Assembly (NCBI RefSeq): GCF_023078275.1
Contig: NC_062971.1
Location: forward strand, 5,084,001 to 5,148,000
Length of the DNA: 64,000 nt
Origin: Leguminivora glycinivorella
Lineage: Eukaryota > Arthropoda > Insecta > Lepidoptera > Tortricidae
Direction: 5' to 3'
Each line of letters opens with the position of its first letter. The stretch's first letter is position 1. The notes below the pieces were generated by a model. It was not told where the DNA came from. It did no database searches and saw only the letters and a list, made by a program, of their open reading frames with translations. Shown one piece after another: positions 22,156 through 34,670 of this stretch. A program made the position numbers and the translations under genes.

Positions 22156-25100
22156 ATGGGGGGATGTTTGTTTGTACTCTGCGTCCTAGCGGGATTACTA
22201 ACGGGTATTGTCTCCATGTGCTAAAATACTACTGAACCAAACATTTTAAGATTTTTTTAAACTCTAATCATTAAGATTATGATAAAAAATATAGCATATT
22301 TTGTCTTAAATGTGTAAAGGTGCGGCTTACGGCTCTCCAGCACGCAGCAATTCACTGGATATTCCAGCCATTCCAGGTAAATATTTACTTTGTTAATAAT
22401 TAAATATTGTAGGAAGATAATATATCGGAAAATAAGGTAACGGACCCAATCATGGACAGTTTAAGAAAAATTTTCGCCTGTTTTTGATATTTCACTCATA
22501 AATGTAAAAATTCTACCGCTAAGCGTGTTAAATCTTGAATGTCCTATCCAGCCCGTCGTCACTCCATAGTATGATAATATCATCAAGCAATGATTCCCAA
22601 CATTACGACACAAAAAAAATGCTATCAAATCAAAATGACATCTATTATTAATAGTACTAAAGTCCATTATATTTTGGTAGCAAAAATACATAGATAATAG
22701 AGTTTCATATTTCCTTAGTCTATGGCCTGACCTACGTGTTTTTTTCAAAACGTCAAGTCGTCAACGTCAAATCTGTCGTAACTTGTTTGAATTTTGTAAG
22801 TTAAGTAAATAATAAAATAACTAAAGTTATTATTGAAATTTCGGGCAAACAAATAAGAAAGTGTGAAATTTGTGATGGTGGCTTGTTTTTGCCTAGCTTT
22901 GCACTGGATATATGCAGGTCGGTAACTAGTATTTTATTATATTTTCGTTTCGAGTTGCTAACAATTACCTACTCATTTAATCAATTTAAAGTAGTACTTA
23001 TCATGTACAGTCTACGATTTAAGCGAAAACATTCTGTAAATAAGTTTTTTCGTAAACAAACAAATAACCTAAAATACCAATAGAGTGTGACCAACTTATC
23101 GATAATCTCTTTATTTCAGATGACGATTATGGGTAATTTTAACAGGTAACGAAGAATCGGCATATTTATCCATCTCCTGTATGAAGATAATGTTGGGCAA
23201 AGGTTTTCAAGGCTTTTTGCAGTAAATATTAACTTTCCCTGGTAAACATGCAAGAAACACGAAGATTGAAGCAACAAATACTGGCTTATAACAAAACTCT
23301 TAATTAGGAGGCAGTGCCAAATATGAACGTCAGGCACAGTAAATCATAGGAATTTTCTGCAAACGCCTCAAAATTAGTTCAACTGAGAAGTGCTGTAAAG
23401 TAGTTGAAAAATTACTTCATGTAAAAGAAAAGTGATACTTAGTATATTTTGCTTTTGTTTTATTCATTTTATACAGGGGCGTATTAAAGGCGGCAGGCTC
23501 TTTTTAGAATAGCGAAGCAGCGTTTTTTCTTAAATTTCATACTTTATCGTCACTTAACGGGGCGGTAATCCTGACTGGCTCAGGATGCCAACGCCAAATC
23601 CTTGAAATACGCCTCTGACAGCCATCCCAGACATTTTTTTTAATATGTATAAATACTATAAATTTACTGTTAAGTCGCCATACTGCAAAATATCGCAAAT
23701 TTATCGATATCGATAAATATTAGGGACTGGGTTGGTCGAGCCCTAGCGATTTTTTCTTTGTGTTGGTAGCAGTGACATGACCTCACGAGGGTTGTTCGAG
23801 AGTGCCGACTCTTAAAACGTAGTGATTCAATGCTCTTTGGTCCTATCCTTCTTTTACATTTCAAGCGTATTGCAGAATGGATACTCCTATTAGTTTCTAT
23901 ACTTAACAAATTAAAACTAGGTGTTTTTTCTCCAATTATGGACGGCAGTTCTCCAGTAATGGATCCCCCATTATGGACAGTGAAATAAGTTTAAAATTTT
24001 ACTTTTAAAGTCAACTGATACTCAATGAGTCAATTTTATATACCATAAATACAATTAGTTTGAGTTATTTTAACATAGGATTGTTTCTTGTAAATTTTGG
24101 TTTTGTAAATTGTTCCTTGTCCATCATAGGAGGTAGGCAGTTTTTCGGTTCCAGTAATAGACACTCGCAAAATAACGCCATTTCTTTATATCTTTGGAGC
24201 AAAAAACTAGTATGTTTTATACCTTATCTCATGCTTAATGCAGTAAGTAAAACGCATTCAAGTTTACACCGAGTATTATTTTTTTATTATTTTATGCATG
24301 AACTCAACTCTCTTAGCAACATTACTAAGAATTCGTCTTGATATTTTTTCAGTAAACTGATGAATTTTATCTTGTCGCCAAATCCTTCAGAAATAGCCGA
24401 ATTAATTGAAACTTCAAAATGAAACAGCTCTACAACTCTAGTTTATGGTATATAGCCGTCAGTTTTTAGAAACTAATTTTAGATACTTATTTTTAAGGAT
24501 TTGTGTTTTTTTGTCCATAATGGCATCACCGTCCATCATGGGGTCCATAAATAAATAATGGGGTATTTCACCTTAATTGTGCCCATCACGTGTTACTTAA
24601 TGCAAAAAAGTATCTGAAAATTAAATCGACTTTACAGGTTGAATTGCACCATCAATATCACATCATTGTTAAAACAACAAGGCTGTTATGAGGGATTGAG
24701 CATTTCACCACCCCACCTCTCCCGTGGATGTCGTAGAAGTCGAATCTGGGATATTCAACTGTGGCTAGCAACCTGCCACTTCAATGTCACGATTTTGATT
24801 TCTTTCAATCCCTTCAATGCTTAAGAGAAGAGTGCTACTGAAATTTGATGTATTGTGAAATGATTGCGAAAAGCTTTTCCTTCGTATTTTTACGGAAACA
24901 TTCGTATTTATCATGCTAGTTCAGACAGTGTCAGTACGTCTTGTACTGACACTGACTGAAATAACATGACACGAAGGAAAATCTTTTCGCACTACATCTG
25001 TAACAGTTTCATGTGCTCCGATTATCCCTTTTGACAATACAGACGTGAGTTTATTGTCAAAAGGCTTTAGGCTTCGCTCGCATTAAATTGCGGAATGCTC

Positions 25101-28100
25101 CATACAAATTTCCACCCCCGATTTTAGAGAAGTGGGGGGTTGAAAAGAGACAAAAAGTAACTTATGTCATTCTCGATCCCTTCAAATGTCTCCACTTAAA
25201 AAATCACGTCAATTCGCCGCTCCGTGGATGTGCAGCGTCACGGGATGAGTTGTAGTCAAACGAAAGACACGAGTAGTAGGTAAAGCGTGAACGTAATGAA
25301 TTCATTTATTGTATAAAGGTTTGCCTATACATATATACAGAGTGGGGCCTGTAATAAAGGCGAAGAATCGAACCCCAGGCCACTCTCCCTACACTGATCA
25401 ACATTTGTTCGGCGACTTTTAAAAATAACTTGTATTTTGATTTTTATCACCCTTGAAAGTTTTTTCTAAGAGGTAATGTATTGCGAATTCTGTTAAGTCT
25501 AAAGTGTGACAGACAACGTCAATGACAACAATAATGGCGTACATTGAAGCTAATATTTATTTAGTATGAAAAATTAAAAATTTAAAGACTTCATAATTTT
25601 TAAAAGTCACTGAACAAATGTTGATCAGTATAAGGAGAAAAGCCTACAGTTCAATTCTTCGCCTCTGTTACAGGCCCCACTCTGTACATGTTTGGGTTGT
25701 CGCTGACCAAGCAATATGCGCTAAACATAGAGTGGCTAATATGCCATTACCTACATAGTACATTTTGTTTACCAGAATTTGAATGCTACTGCAACGACGA
25801 CGATGTGATGTTTCCCGGTTGCCAGAACGGGACTTGTGTTACGTCTGGCTTCTGTGTCACCCTCGTCAGCTCCAAGGACGGTTCGGAGAAGCACCACTAT
25901 GGGTAATTAGCTAAATATTAAATTGTAGAGGTACACTCCCACACGTCAATATAGACGCCATCAGATATATCGAGTCAACTAACGTTCTTCAACACAAATA
26001 TCTGGCGCCGTAGCCGAATGGCATTTCTGCGACGCGAAACGAAAACGAAACGCTGCGAATGGTAGTATGGCTCTGTAGCGCCAATACGCACGAGCGATAG
26101 AGATAGATATCTACAGGCGTTTCGTTTCGTGAGCGTTTATGACATTCGGCTACGCACCCTGTATACTACACTTCAATTTTCAGGCCAATAATTTAGTATT
26201 AATTATATAGATACGTGTTCAGATATTTTATTCCGCCCTGCTGCTCCGATACCTAAATAGGATACGTGATGGCGACTGTACATTGGTACAAGGTCAATTT
26301 TTAGTAAAACAAAATATGGTACAGGAAAACGCAATTTTCTATTTTCTGAAACAATATCAAGATTCCCTTTCGAAATTACCTGAGCATTTCTGTGCTACGA
26401 AACTACCCATATGAATTATAGTTTTAAAATCTTTGGCTAAACCTTTTTTCCTTTCTCACAGATGTATGGAGAGTAAAACGCTGATACCATCAGAGCATCC
26501 CTCCGGTTGCTCATTACCAACGGGCAGTGGGTTCGTGAAGCCACACTGTTGTCGTCACGACATGTGCAATCATCCTCAATTGAAGCTGACGACTTCAGGT
26601 AATGATGACCGAATGCCAACTGCACCTTTTTTGAAACGGAATAGGAAAGTTACGAACAGTACCCACTTGCCGTTTCTTTCCCCTCCACTAGCGAGGGAGG
26701 AATCGTGTCACTACCTAGTACCTACTTACTAAACTCAGTCAAACTATTCACTCGTCCCATTAATGCAAATACCGACTAAGTGACTTTTTGACGAAATCGA
26801 GTTTTTAGCGCCTATAGAATAAGGTTTTCAAGGGCTACAATATGTTAAAACCCATGTATTGATACGACGCTGCATTCAAAAGATAGCTTTCGCATAAAGT
26901 TACTTAATGGTCAATTTGTTGCATTATAAACTGCCAGAATGTGATATGAATATTTAATATAAACTTTTATGCTTTATCCGCCAAGTAGAACCTTTTAATG
27001 GTGTATAGTGTTTTTTTGCATTTAAACATTTTGTTAAAGTAGCCATCTTATGTTCTACAAAAAAGTTTAATGTGTACATATTTCATTTTTGCAAATGAAA
27101 CTATCAACAAAATTCTTTATTTTAAGCCAGGCTAAATACACCAAATGTCTTTAAGATGTTTTTCCAGAAGATGTTTGTTTACAAACATCAGCAATGTCAT
27201 TCTACCAAAAAGTTGTATAGGGACTATAATTGGTTTTGCATGTGATGTGATGAATGAAAGGATAACGGTCCATTACTGCAAATACCGACTATGTGTAAAT
27301 AGGCGATTTTGAGATAATGCGGTTTGAAAGTTTGAAGGCACGTTTTATATGAAAACATGAAGAAATGTACGTTATGTGTATGGCATTTTAAAACCTATAT
27401 TTTTTTGTTTACTACTTTGTCATATATATGTTCAGAATGTATTTAGTTGACGATTAAATACGATTTAATGAAACAGTCGAATACCTACTTAGTTGGTTTT
27501 TCCTGTAGAAATAAATGTTTGCATATTTCTCTTCTTTATAGATATAACCCATTTTTTGTCTTAAATTAAGCTTCGTTTTTCATATGATGTTCTCGTGATT
27601 AGCAAAAAGTGCGTTGAGAACCTCCTCCTTTTTTTGAAATCGGTTAAAAATACAATAACACAAACGGTTTAAGCTGAAGGAATCGAATTTAGTGTAATTT
27701 TATGTTTCATAACTTCGATGACCGTTACTAATTACAGTGTTACATTTAAATCAAATCTTTTTGCCATTTCACCGACTGGTAAAGGCTCTCTTAGTTCTTC
27801 GAAAATGGACGAGAGAGTTGCATTTTATCCACAAAATCTTGTGGATTGCATTAGTGCAAAGTTATTTCATACTAATTTTAATTTGGTAACCTAAGCTGGT
27901 TGGCAAATAACCTTAAATTAACCTTTGAATTACGATAAATAATACAAATCGGTTCAGACGTCTGTGAGTAATCGCATAACATGTATCGTTGTTTTAACAA
28001 CTCGAAGTGGAATTTGGCCTACGAAACTAAATTCACTGCGCCAAAGTCACTGTATTGTAGACGTAGATAGATGATATTCTTATTAATAAAATAGTGATAA

Positions 28101-30741
28101 AGTTATTAAACGTCATCTTCATCGCTGCTGATTCCCATAAAGCGACGTCTAGCATCTATTTTTAACGCCTTGCTAGTTGAGGAGGGTAATAGATATAAGC
28201 TTAAGTTACAAAATTGGTTGATAGAAAATGTTTTCTACAACCTAAATGAGTTTTTTCTGAAATATCCCGGGTAATAATTATAAGTTAGCCAGTAAGCTAA
28301 TATAGTCAGTAGTTTTTAAGAATATTGTACCCTCGAAATGGGCAACTGTTGATACTGTATTTCCTGTATATCATACCATCTTATGTACACAGTTAACAAT
28401 GAATAAACTTTACTTTACTTTACTTAGTCTAGCATACCTACGGTACGAGTAGACTTCAGATGTCACAACTGTGTACCACTTCACCAACTGCAGTATGATG
28501 TGATTGAAACCACTCATGGTACTCTTTAGGTATGAAATCTCTGTCACAAAGGCTGCATAAAGCCTTGAGGACACTTAGGTTGAGTCGAGCCGCGTCGAAT
28601 CGAGCCCTGCATACATTTACAATGAACGATGAATCCGATTCGACGCGTCGCTAATGGACGTAGTTTCATAAGAAATGCAGAAGGCAAATTAATGAGATTC
28701 GACTCGGCGAGCTTAGTGGGCACCAGGCTTAAGTTCATGTCGAGATCTGGATGTAGCACAAGGCAAGGAAATCAACGCCACAAATTGAACTCCAGTTCAG
28801 TAGAACCACCTCTAACCTCTTAACGTATCATACCATATTTCTATCTCGGTCTAAAGCTCGATAAACAACTAGCTATCTCTGCGTTCAAGAAAATGGACTT
28901 ACGCAGACTTTTTGACAAAGGTATCATAACTAAATAGTACCATGAGTGCTTTTAATCACTTAATACCTAGAGTCTAGCATTGTCAGCCGTGTTACGGATG
29001 TGTTTGTATAGAATTCCACCATCGATGAAGATGTTGTTTAATAACTTTTTATCACTCTTGCGCAGTAAGTGTGCAATCGCACGCAGGTGTATCAGGAGTA
29101 AAAGAAAAAACTTTTTCCCAAGGGAGTGTTTAAATTTGTATTTTGGACTACCAGAAATACTTTTTTATCTTTTTATTGCAAGTGTGATGAAAAACACTGC
29201 GTGTAACTGGGGGCGTAAGAATATTGCAAACATGATTGCTTTAAATCGCCCCAGAAACCTATGTAATTACCGTTACACATTACTTTTTCTTACTTATTAA
29301 CTCATCTACGCCTACATTTTAGTGACTTTGGCGTGAATGATTACTACAAAACTTTAAATAAACTATTACTTCAGGTTATTGAGCGTACAAAAACTATTTA
29401 CCTATATTAAATGTAACAGTGTAGATAGTGAAATTTCGAACATAAATTATGGCGGAATTCGGATTGCTGAGACAGTGAACTAGTATGTAGTAAGTACCTA
29501 TGCATATTATGCTATTACCCAAAAACGCATTAACCGATTTGTAAAATTCTTTTTGTGATTTCAAGAGAATACTATTGCGTTACTTCTTGTTAAATTTTAC
29601 TGAAATCGGTTAAAGTATTTTGTGAAAAATCTTCTAAAACCGGTTGAAGAGTATTTTTTTCAAAAAAATTTTTTTGAGAATAACCCTTCAAAACCTCAAA
29701 TAAAGTATTATTAATGGTTAGTAATGTTAAAAAACTTTTTATTATAAATGTACCACTTTAATTAACAATGATAAGTGAAGTTTTGTAACATAAAATTAGA
29801 GCAGCTAAATTTCCTGCAACTAAAACCGCCTATGTCATTGAGAATATTTAATATATTTTGAAATAAGTTCAAAACTTTTGTATATTTTTTCTTTTTTTGC
29901 AAATCATAAGTAAAGTGTATGAAAAGCAAAGCTTAATCAAAGGGAAACACTGCTTTATATGCATTAATAAGAGAAATATACAAATTTTTATTTCTACAGG
30001 AAAAACCAACTAAGTTTGCTACTATTTTTTTAAAATCGTAGTTTTATCGGAAATTAAATACAGCCTGGACATTTTTTACGATTAAGCATTAAACAAGACA
30101 ATACTGGCTGTAGAATGCTGTACACAAATAGTAATTTTTTTCATGTTTTCATATGAAATCGTACCTTCAAACATTAAAATCGCATTATCTCAAAATCACT
30201 TTTTTGCACATAGTCGGTATTTGCAGTAAGGGGACGCACTATTCACTACAGATGCCAACTGCGCCTACAATACTTTTTTGACGTTTGAACTGTGATCAAC
30301 TGATCGATCACTCGAAGAGTGCATCTGAAGGTCTGTCAAATTGTATTAGCTTGACAGAACTGGCTTCCTTCGAAAACGGTTGACCGACGTTGATGTTGCC
30401 GCTGCTTGCTATGCTGATTGTATATTTTAAATGTTCGTTCTTTAAAATAACGGGTATCTTTTCAGCCTCTAACCTTAGCATCCAATAATCTCAGCCATAC
30501 CGAGTCACCGACAACAGAAGCTCATGCCCCAACAGATGTGGTAAAAAGGGAAAAGTCTGAGAAGCGAAGAGAGGAAGACGTGGATAAGTTGACGGTGGAG
30601 ACATCTGGTGCATCGAGTGCACAAGAGGTGCACTTCGCGCTGTCACTGGTGCCGCTACTGCGCGCGCAGTCGCTGCGCGCCCGTCTCGACGCAGAGGCAG
30701 ACATCTTTTTTTTTTTTTTTTTTTTTATGAGGAACAGGTAA
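22156..30741 (+). CDS. gene B: secreted three-finger (TGF-beta type I receptor-like) protein with shared C-terminal block
   Basis: Five exons: 22156-22204, 22320-22376, 25776-25902, 26462-26598, 30479-30741. Exon 1 is a signal peptide (MGGCLFVLCVLAGLLTG). Exons 3-4 encode one 10-cysteine domain (FECYCNDDDVMFPGCQNGTC, TSGFC, YGCMESK, PSGCSLP, then CCRHDMCN), the five-disulfide pattern and CC..D.CN ending of activin/TGF-beta type I receptor ectodomains. No transmembrane, GS or kinase exon follows. Exon 5 joins in phase 1 to a charged linker and the shared block QEVHFALSLVPLLRAQ. A retroposon inserted after the codons for DAEADI changes the end to a Phe run and MRNR (stop at 30741). The original end, LTYFKQRQADTRN, is still readable at 30890-30933. 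About 210 residues as read. Possible decoy receptor or ligand binder (inference). Confidence 0.7.
22434..24577 (+). mobile_element. piggyBac-like non-autonomous element in gene B intron 2
   Basis: Ends read aaggtaacggacccaatcat at the left and aatggggtatttcacctta at the right, with TTAA at the right border. Atggac/tccat-type motifs recur inside (accaatcatggac, caattatggacgg, ccattatggacag, ccatcatgggg). The same element, internally deleted and reversed, is at 33170-33637. No transposase frame is visible. The left border TTAA is degraded, so the superfamily call is tentative. Confidence 0.6.
24600..24840 (-). mobile_element. retroposon-like fragment (ccgtggatgtcgtagaagtc)
   Basis: The block cgtggatgtcgtagaagtcg near 24722 recurs as gtggatgtcgtagaagtcaa near 43758, in unrelated surroundings. 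It is probably a reverse-oriented non-LTR fragment. No domain was recognised. Confidence 0.35.
24852..25007. mobile_element. fold-back MITE, copy 1 (gttacagatgtagtgcgaaaag)
   Basis: gcgaaaagcttttccttcgt pairs with acgaaggaaaatcttttcgc, with an inner hairpin gtcagtacgtcttgtactga. Second copy at 47907-48070. Confidence 0.75.
25055..25265 (+). mobile_element. fragment of the ccgcggcttcgctcgcgtta repeat
   Basis: ggcttcgctcgcattaaatt, then gaaaagagacaaaaagtaac and cacgtcaattcgccgctccg: the same repeat as 62728-62890, in + orientation and with an insertion in its first third. Confidence 0.6.
25338..25688. mobile_element. 350-bp TIR element just upstream of gene B exon 3
   Basis: Ends cagagtggggcctgtaataa and ttacaggccccactctg are inverted and flanked by TA, as for Tc1/mariner-type insertions. 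A second pair of arms (gatcaacatttgttcggcga / cactgaacaaatgttgatca) lies inside. It sits 87 bases before the exon 3 acceptor. Confidence 0.75.
26007..26158. mobile_element. gtagccgaatggca fold-back MITE, copy 2 (gene B intron 3)
   Basis: cgccgtagccgaatggcatt ... gacattcggctacgcaccct, with inner arms gcgaaacgaaaacgaaacgc and gcgtttcgtttcgtgagcgt. Confidence 0.8.
26599..27266. other. gene B intron 4, left part
   Basis: Contains an end fragment (cattaatgcaaataccgact near 26759) of the element that fills the rest of this intron. The remainder is AT-rich and unassigned. Confidence 0.4.
27267..30236. mobile_element. about 3-kb TIR element filling gene B intron 4
   Basis: Left end gtccattactgcaaataccg ... 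gattttgagataatgcggtt and right end aatcgcattatctcaaaatc ... catagtcggtatttgcagta are inverted repeats of about 110 bp. The body is AT-rich without a recognisable transposase. It contains a smaller repeat (28545-28750, tcgagccgcgtcgaatcgag ... agattcgactcggcgagctt) and a tttactttactttactt run near 28410. Non-autonomous. Confidence 0.6.
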
Positions 30742-30885
30742 ACCATTTGACCGCAATCTCACCTGATGGAAAGTGCCGATGCAGTCTAGGATGAAGCATG
30801 TTTACCCAAAAAATGTCTATTCACTCTTGATTTAAAAAGATCCAAATTACAGTGGGTTGGAAATAGACATGCAGGAAGTGAGTTG
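30705..30885 (-). mobile_element. retroposon inserted in the last exon of gene B
   Basis: A pure T run (about 21) followed by atgaggaacaggtaaaccat and cctgatggaaagtgccgatg is a poly(A)-tailed short retroelement in reverse. The host reading frame stops matching genes A and C exactly at the T run and resumes at 30890 (ttgacgtacttcaaacaacg). The 9-bp ttgacgtac directly repeated at 30883-30900 may be part of the insertion scar. Confidence 0.75.
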
Positions 30886-30985
30886 ACGTACTTGACGTAC
30901 TTCAAACAACGCCAAGCAGATACTCGTAACTGACCATCGTTTGTCCATTAGTGACAATCGTTGAAACTACTTGGCCACAGTATAA

Positions 30986-31210
30986 TAATAGTAGATTATA
31001 CACCAAGGGAATAAAACACTGTTTTATGTCACGGGCGCGACATTGAATCCTGAACGTAACGAAGGACTCCCAGTTTTACTCCCGAGCGTAGCGAGGGAGT
31101 TATAGAATTAATTCCCGAGCGAAGCGAGGAAATTAAGACTGAGTCCTGAGTGCAGTGAGGGATTCAAGCGCCCGAGACAAAAACAGTTTTATTCCTGAGG
31201 TATATACTCT
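30986..31210. mobile_element. fold-back element with gagcgtagcgaggga motifs
   Basis: gaataaaacactgttttatg at 31010 pairs with gacaaaaacagttttattcc at 31178. Between them, variants of gtccgag-cg-ag-cgagggat recur four times as short palindromes. Confidence 0.55.
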
Positions 31211-31744
31211 TCTTTTCTCACCTTATGCGAGACAAGAAAAAACAACATTTTATTTCATCACTAGACATTTTCGCTATTATTCTTGAAATGGAGCTATAAA
31301 ATGATACCGCCGCAACTTGTCACAACTCGTTTCTGATAGCATTTCAACAAATGAAGATGGTGCGTCAAATGAAAATCGAGTCGGTCGCGGCTTCGGTTTT
31401 TGAAAATCGAGTTGGCCATGCCCGCCGCGGGCATTACGGCTTAACGAAATTAGACTTTATCGTCATAGCAATAAGGTGCAATTATTTGGCAATTACATTA
31501 TTGCGCCGTGTGTAATAATGAATTTTCATACAACATTATATCACGGTTGTTGACAAGGGATATAATGTCATGCTTTCCGTGAAGTTCTAATGACATATAA
31601 TCCGACTTTGTCGAGCATGAGGTGTGAAAAGAGTATTATCGTGGCGATAGAAAAGGTCTAGCTCCGTCACGCCACGCCACTATAATACAGAAGAGCAATA
31701 AGGAGAGCTTTGACTGTTATAGGTGTAATAAATACACGTTAAAA
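31211..31744. other. repeat-rich spacer, unassigned
   Basis: Short inverted segments such as ttatatcacggttgttgaca ... gacatataatccgactttgt near 31537-31605. No coding signal. Confidence 0.35.
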
Positions 31745-31895
31745 AATAGTACATTGTGCAACAAGGGGAGGAAGTTGAATATTACTAACGAGAGTAAGTT
31801 AAAACGCGACGGCTTGCCGGAGCGATTTAAAGACTCGAGTTAGTAATATTCATACTCCCCGAGTTACACACAATATTTTTCATCACATTTAAGAG
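31745..31895. mobile_element. fold-back MITE with gttagtaatattca arms
   Basis: gtacattgtgcaacaagggg ... tgaatattactaacga is mirrored by tcgagttagtaatattcata ... cacaatatttttcatcacat. A related end (gtacattatgcttcagtaca ... aatgtgatgaaaaa) occurs at 32460-32525. Confidence 0.5.
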
Positions 31896-32610
31896 AAAAA
31901 TACAGAGGAAACAGTTATAAGGCAAAACCTTCAATCGGCGGCGTTGCGACCAGTAGTGTATCTTGATTTACATCAGATTATTCATATTAAATCCATTGTT
32001 TTTGATAACAAACACTTTTTGAACGAAAACAAACTCGAAAATACTGCGTATAAATTAAATGCAATGTTCAAAAAAGCAGATAAATCATGATTGAACTAAA
32101 ATTTCACTTTTCTTTCATTCAGTTCAATATTTTGATCTGTTGTACTCTCCGTTGCTAGGCAACGGTGGGTGCCTCGCGTACGCACGCGGTCAAGCGCGAG
32201 TAGAGAGCATGTTGTCAGATTATAAATTATAACAATTTATCTCAGTTAAGTTTACGAAATAAATGCAAAACACACTGAGATAATTGTAAAACATAAATAA
32301 AATGCATTTTTGATACCTTATAATATCTTTTATAGCTTAATAGACAAATTTTGGTTGTGCAATAAAAATCCTTGGCAGATTGAAACATTCTTTGCCTGGA
32401 GTATTGTACGGATTGTATTCATATTTAAAACTAAATCCATTATTCCCTTGGGAATAAAATAGTACATTATGCTTCAGTACACGTAGACGTAATGATACCT
32501 TTAAACAGCAAATGTGATGAAAAATTAATTACTGGTTTTATTAACCATTACGAGTTCTCGACAATTTTATTATAAAAAAAAAATTGTCGTCATTAGTCCA
32601 CTACCAATCC

Positions 32611-32768
32611 CCGTAGCCGAATGGCATTTCTACGACGCGAAACGAAAACGAAACGCTGCGAAAGGTAGTCTAGCTCTGTCGCGCCAATACGCAAGAGCGA
32701 TAGAGATAGCGATGTAGCGATATCTACGAGCGTTTCGTTTCGTGAGCATTTTTGCATTCGGCTACGCA
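32611..32768. mobile_element. gtagccgaatggca fold-back MITE, copy 3
   Basis: ccccgtagccgaatggcatt ... tgcattcggctacgcacgca, with the same inner arms as the copies at 18893, 26007 and 48284. Confidence 0.8.
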
Positions 32769-33169
32769 CGCAGAGCTTCATTTCTTTAAATGTATCAGTG
32801 TCAAATAGTCGACTTAGGTACTACTCAACCAGTTGCAGTTAAAGCTTAAAGCTTTGAAGCAGTACTATTCTAGTAACATAATGTACTCGTTGGTCGTTAT
32901 CGAAACATATATAATGTTATCGAAACACTAAAATTTCAAAGTTTAAGTAGGTTCGTGTACCTTCTTAGTAGGTACCTACCTACTTAGTTGCTTTTGTTTG
33001 GACTATAAAGGAAATAATGGTTTCTAATATCGAAAATAACTAACGAGGCCAATTGGTAGTGTCTGAGTGAGGACAATATTTTCTTATCAACTTCCGCAAT
33101 TATAAATATTTACGTATAATTCAATATACACTACTTAACTTACCTATATATGACGAGCAAAGTAATAAT

Positions 33170-33637
33170 GTAAAATACCCTATAATGGACGGTGATGAGT
33201 GAAGAAATAGCGTGGAAAACTGCGTACCTCCTATGATGGACAAAGAACAATTTACAAAACCAAAATTTACAAGAAACAATCAAGAATGATAAAATAACCC
33301 AAAGTAATTCTATTTATGGTATATAAAATTGACTCGTAGAGTATCAGTTGGCTTTAAAAGTAAAATTTTAAACTTATTTCACTGTCCATAATGGGGGATC
33401 CATTACTGGAGAACTGCCGTCCATAATTGGAGAAAAAACACCTAGTTTTAATTTGTTAACTATGAAGAAACCAATAGGATTATCTAATCTGCAATACGCT
33501 TGAAATGTAAACGAAGGATAGGACATTCAAGATTTAACACGCTTAGCGGTAGAATTTCTACACTTATCAGTGAAATATCAAAAACAGGCAATTTTTTTTC
33601 TTAAACTGTCCATGATTGGGTCCGTTACCTTATTGTA
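33170..33637 (-). mobile_element. piggyBac-like element, internally deleted copy
   Basis: Reverse complement of parts of 22434-24577. Its left part (ataatggacggtgatga ... cctcctatgatggacaaaga) matches the right end of that element, and its right end (ctgtccatgattgggtccgt then tacc) matches the left end. Confidence 0.65.
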
Positions 33638-33854
33638 AATATTAGGTACATTATTGTAAACAAATACATTATTGTTTGTTAAACTAATTAAAAATCCTGT
33701 CAATTTACATGTATGGAAGATATAACGCCAGAAAATCCAGTACTAAAACTAACTTAATTATACATATTATTTTTGAAATTTGTTTATGACAAGGGACCCA
33801 ACTTAACCTTAGGGGGACTATCCTGTACCTGCACTGCATATATCTTCCTACCTA

Positions 33855-34341
33855 GGGTTGTAAATAGAAAAAAAACCAAATGTTTTTTTTTCAGAATTAT
33901 GAAAAAAAAACCGAGCTTTTCAGGTGAACAAATAATACGACAATAACGGTTTTTCGTGAGTTGTAACGTGTTTCAATAACAATAACGTACATTTTAATTC
34001 AATTAACATTCAGTATACAAACGTTTATTGGGGAATCCCCGATGCTGCGTGTAGCGTGGAGAGGCGGTGGTGTTGCCAACAGTAAATAGTGATAACTACC
34101 AACTACAGATTTCGTAAATGTTACTTTTATAAGACCAGAAATTAAAGTTATTTGATTAAATTCGTTTAATAGTTAACATTAAGTCTAAAAAACCGTATAA
34201 AAGTATTAACTACTTTGCAAATTTTGAGATTTCGTACTTTAGAAAAAAAACATACTCCAGAAAAAAAACTGTTTTTTTTTCACGATTTTTTTTCATGTTT
34301 TTTTTCAAGCCAGAAAAAAAACCGTTTTTTTGAAACCCTGT
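33855..34341. mobile_element. A/T-tract-rich MITE
   Basis: agggttgtaaatagaaaaaa at the left and tttttttgaaaccct at the right are inverted. Many A8/T8 runs (gaaaaaaaaaccgagctttt, gccagaaaaaaaaccg) lie between. Ends of this kind are seen in hAT-type MITEs, but target duplications were not resolved. Confidence 0.55.
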
Positions 34342-34444
34342 TCCTACCCCAAGACGCTGCCAGTTGCTAATGTGCCCATAAGACTGGTCACATTTCCTCA
34401 CTGCATGGCAAAAAAAGCACGAAAAGGACGCACCGACGCATTAT

Positions 34445-34670
34445 TAACACAGTAGCGTAACTAACGCCGGTATTGTTTGGGTGAATTGGGTCCCCCAAGT
34501 AGCGTCTTTCGAGCGTAGCGTTCCCAGTATGGAAAAAGACGCCAAATTAACGTCGGCCGTCGCGGCGTCAGGCTTTGCCATACAGTTGGCCCGACGCTAC
34601 GCTCGCGAGACGCTAGATATGGGGACACCCTTAAAGTTACGAGAGTCACGACTTCATTGGGTGTTTATTT
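34445..34670. other. imperfect inverted repeat
   Basis: agtagcgtctttcgagcgta near 34498 against cgacgctacgctcgcgagac near 34591, with a GC-rich centre (gtcggccgtcgcggcgtcag). Probably a degenerate MITE 300 bases upstream of gene C. Confidence 0.45.

Noticed and set aside
28980..29300. 106-codon + strand frame
   Set aside because: Inside a non-autonomous TIR element; no motif, odd composition, no promoter or splice context.
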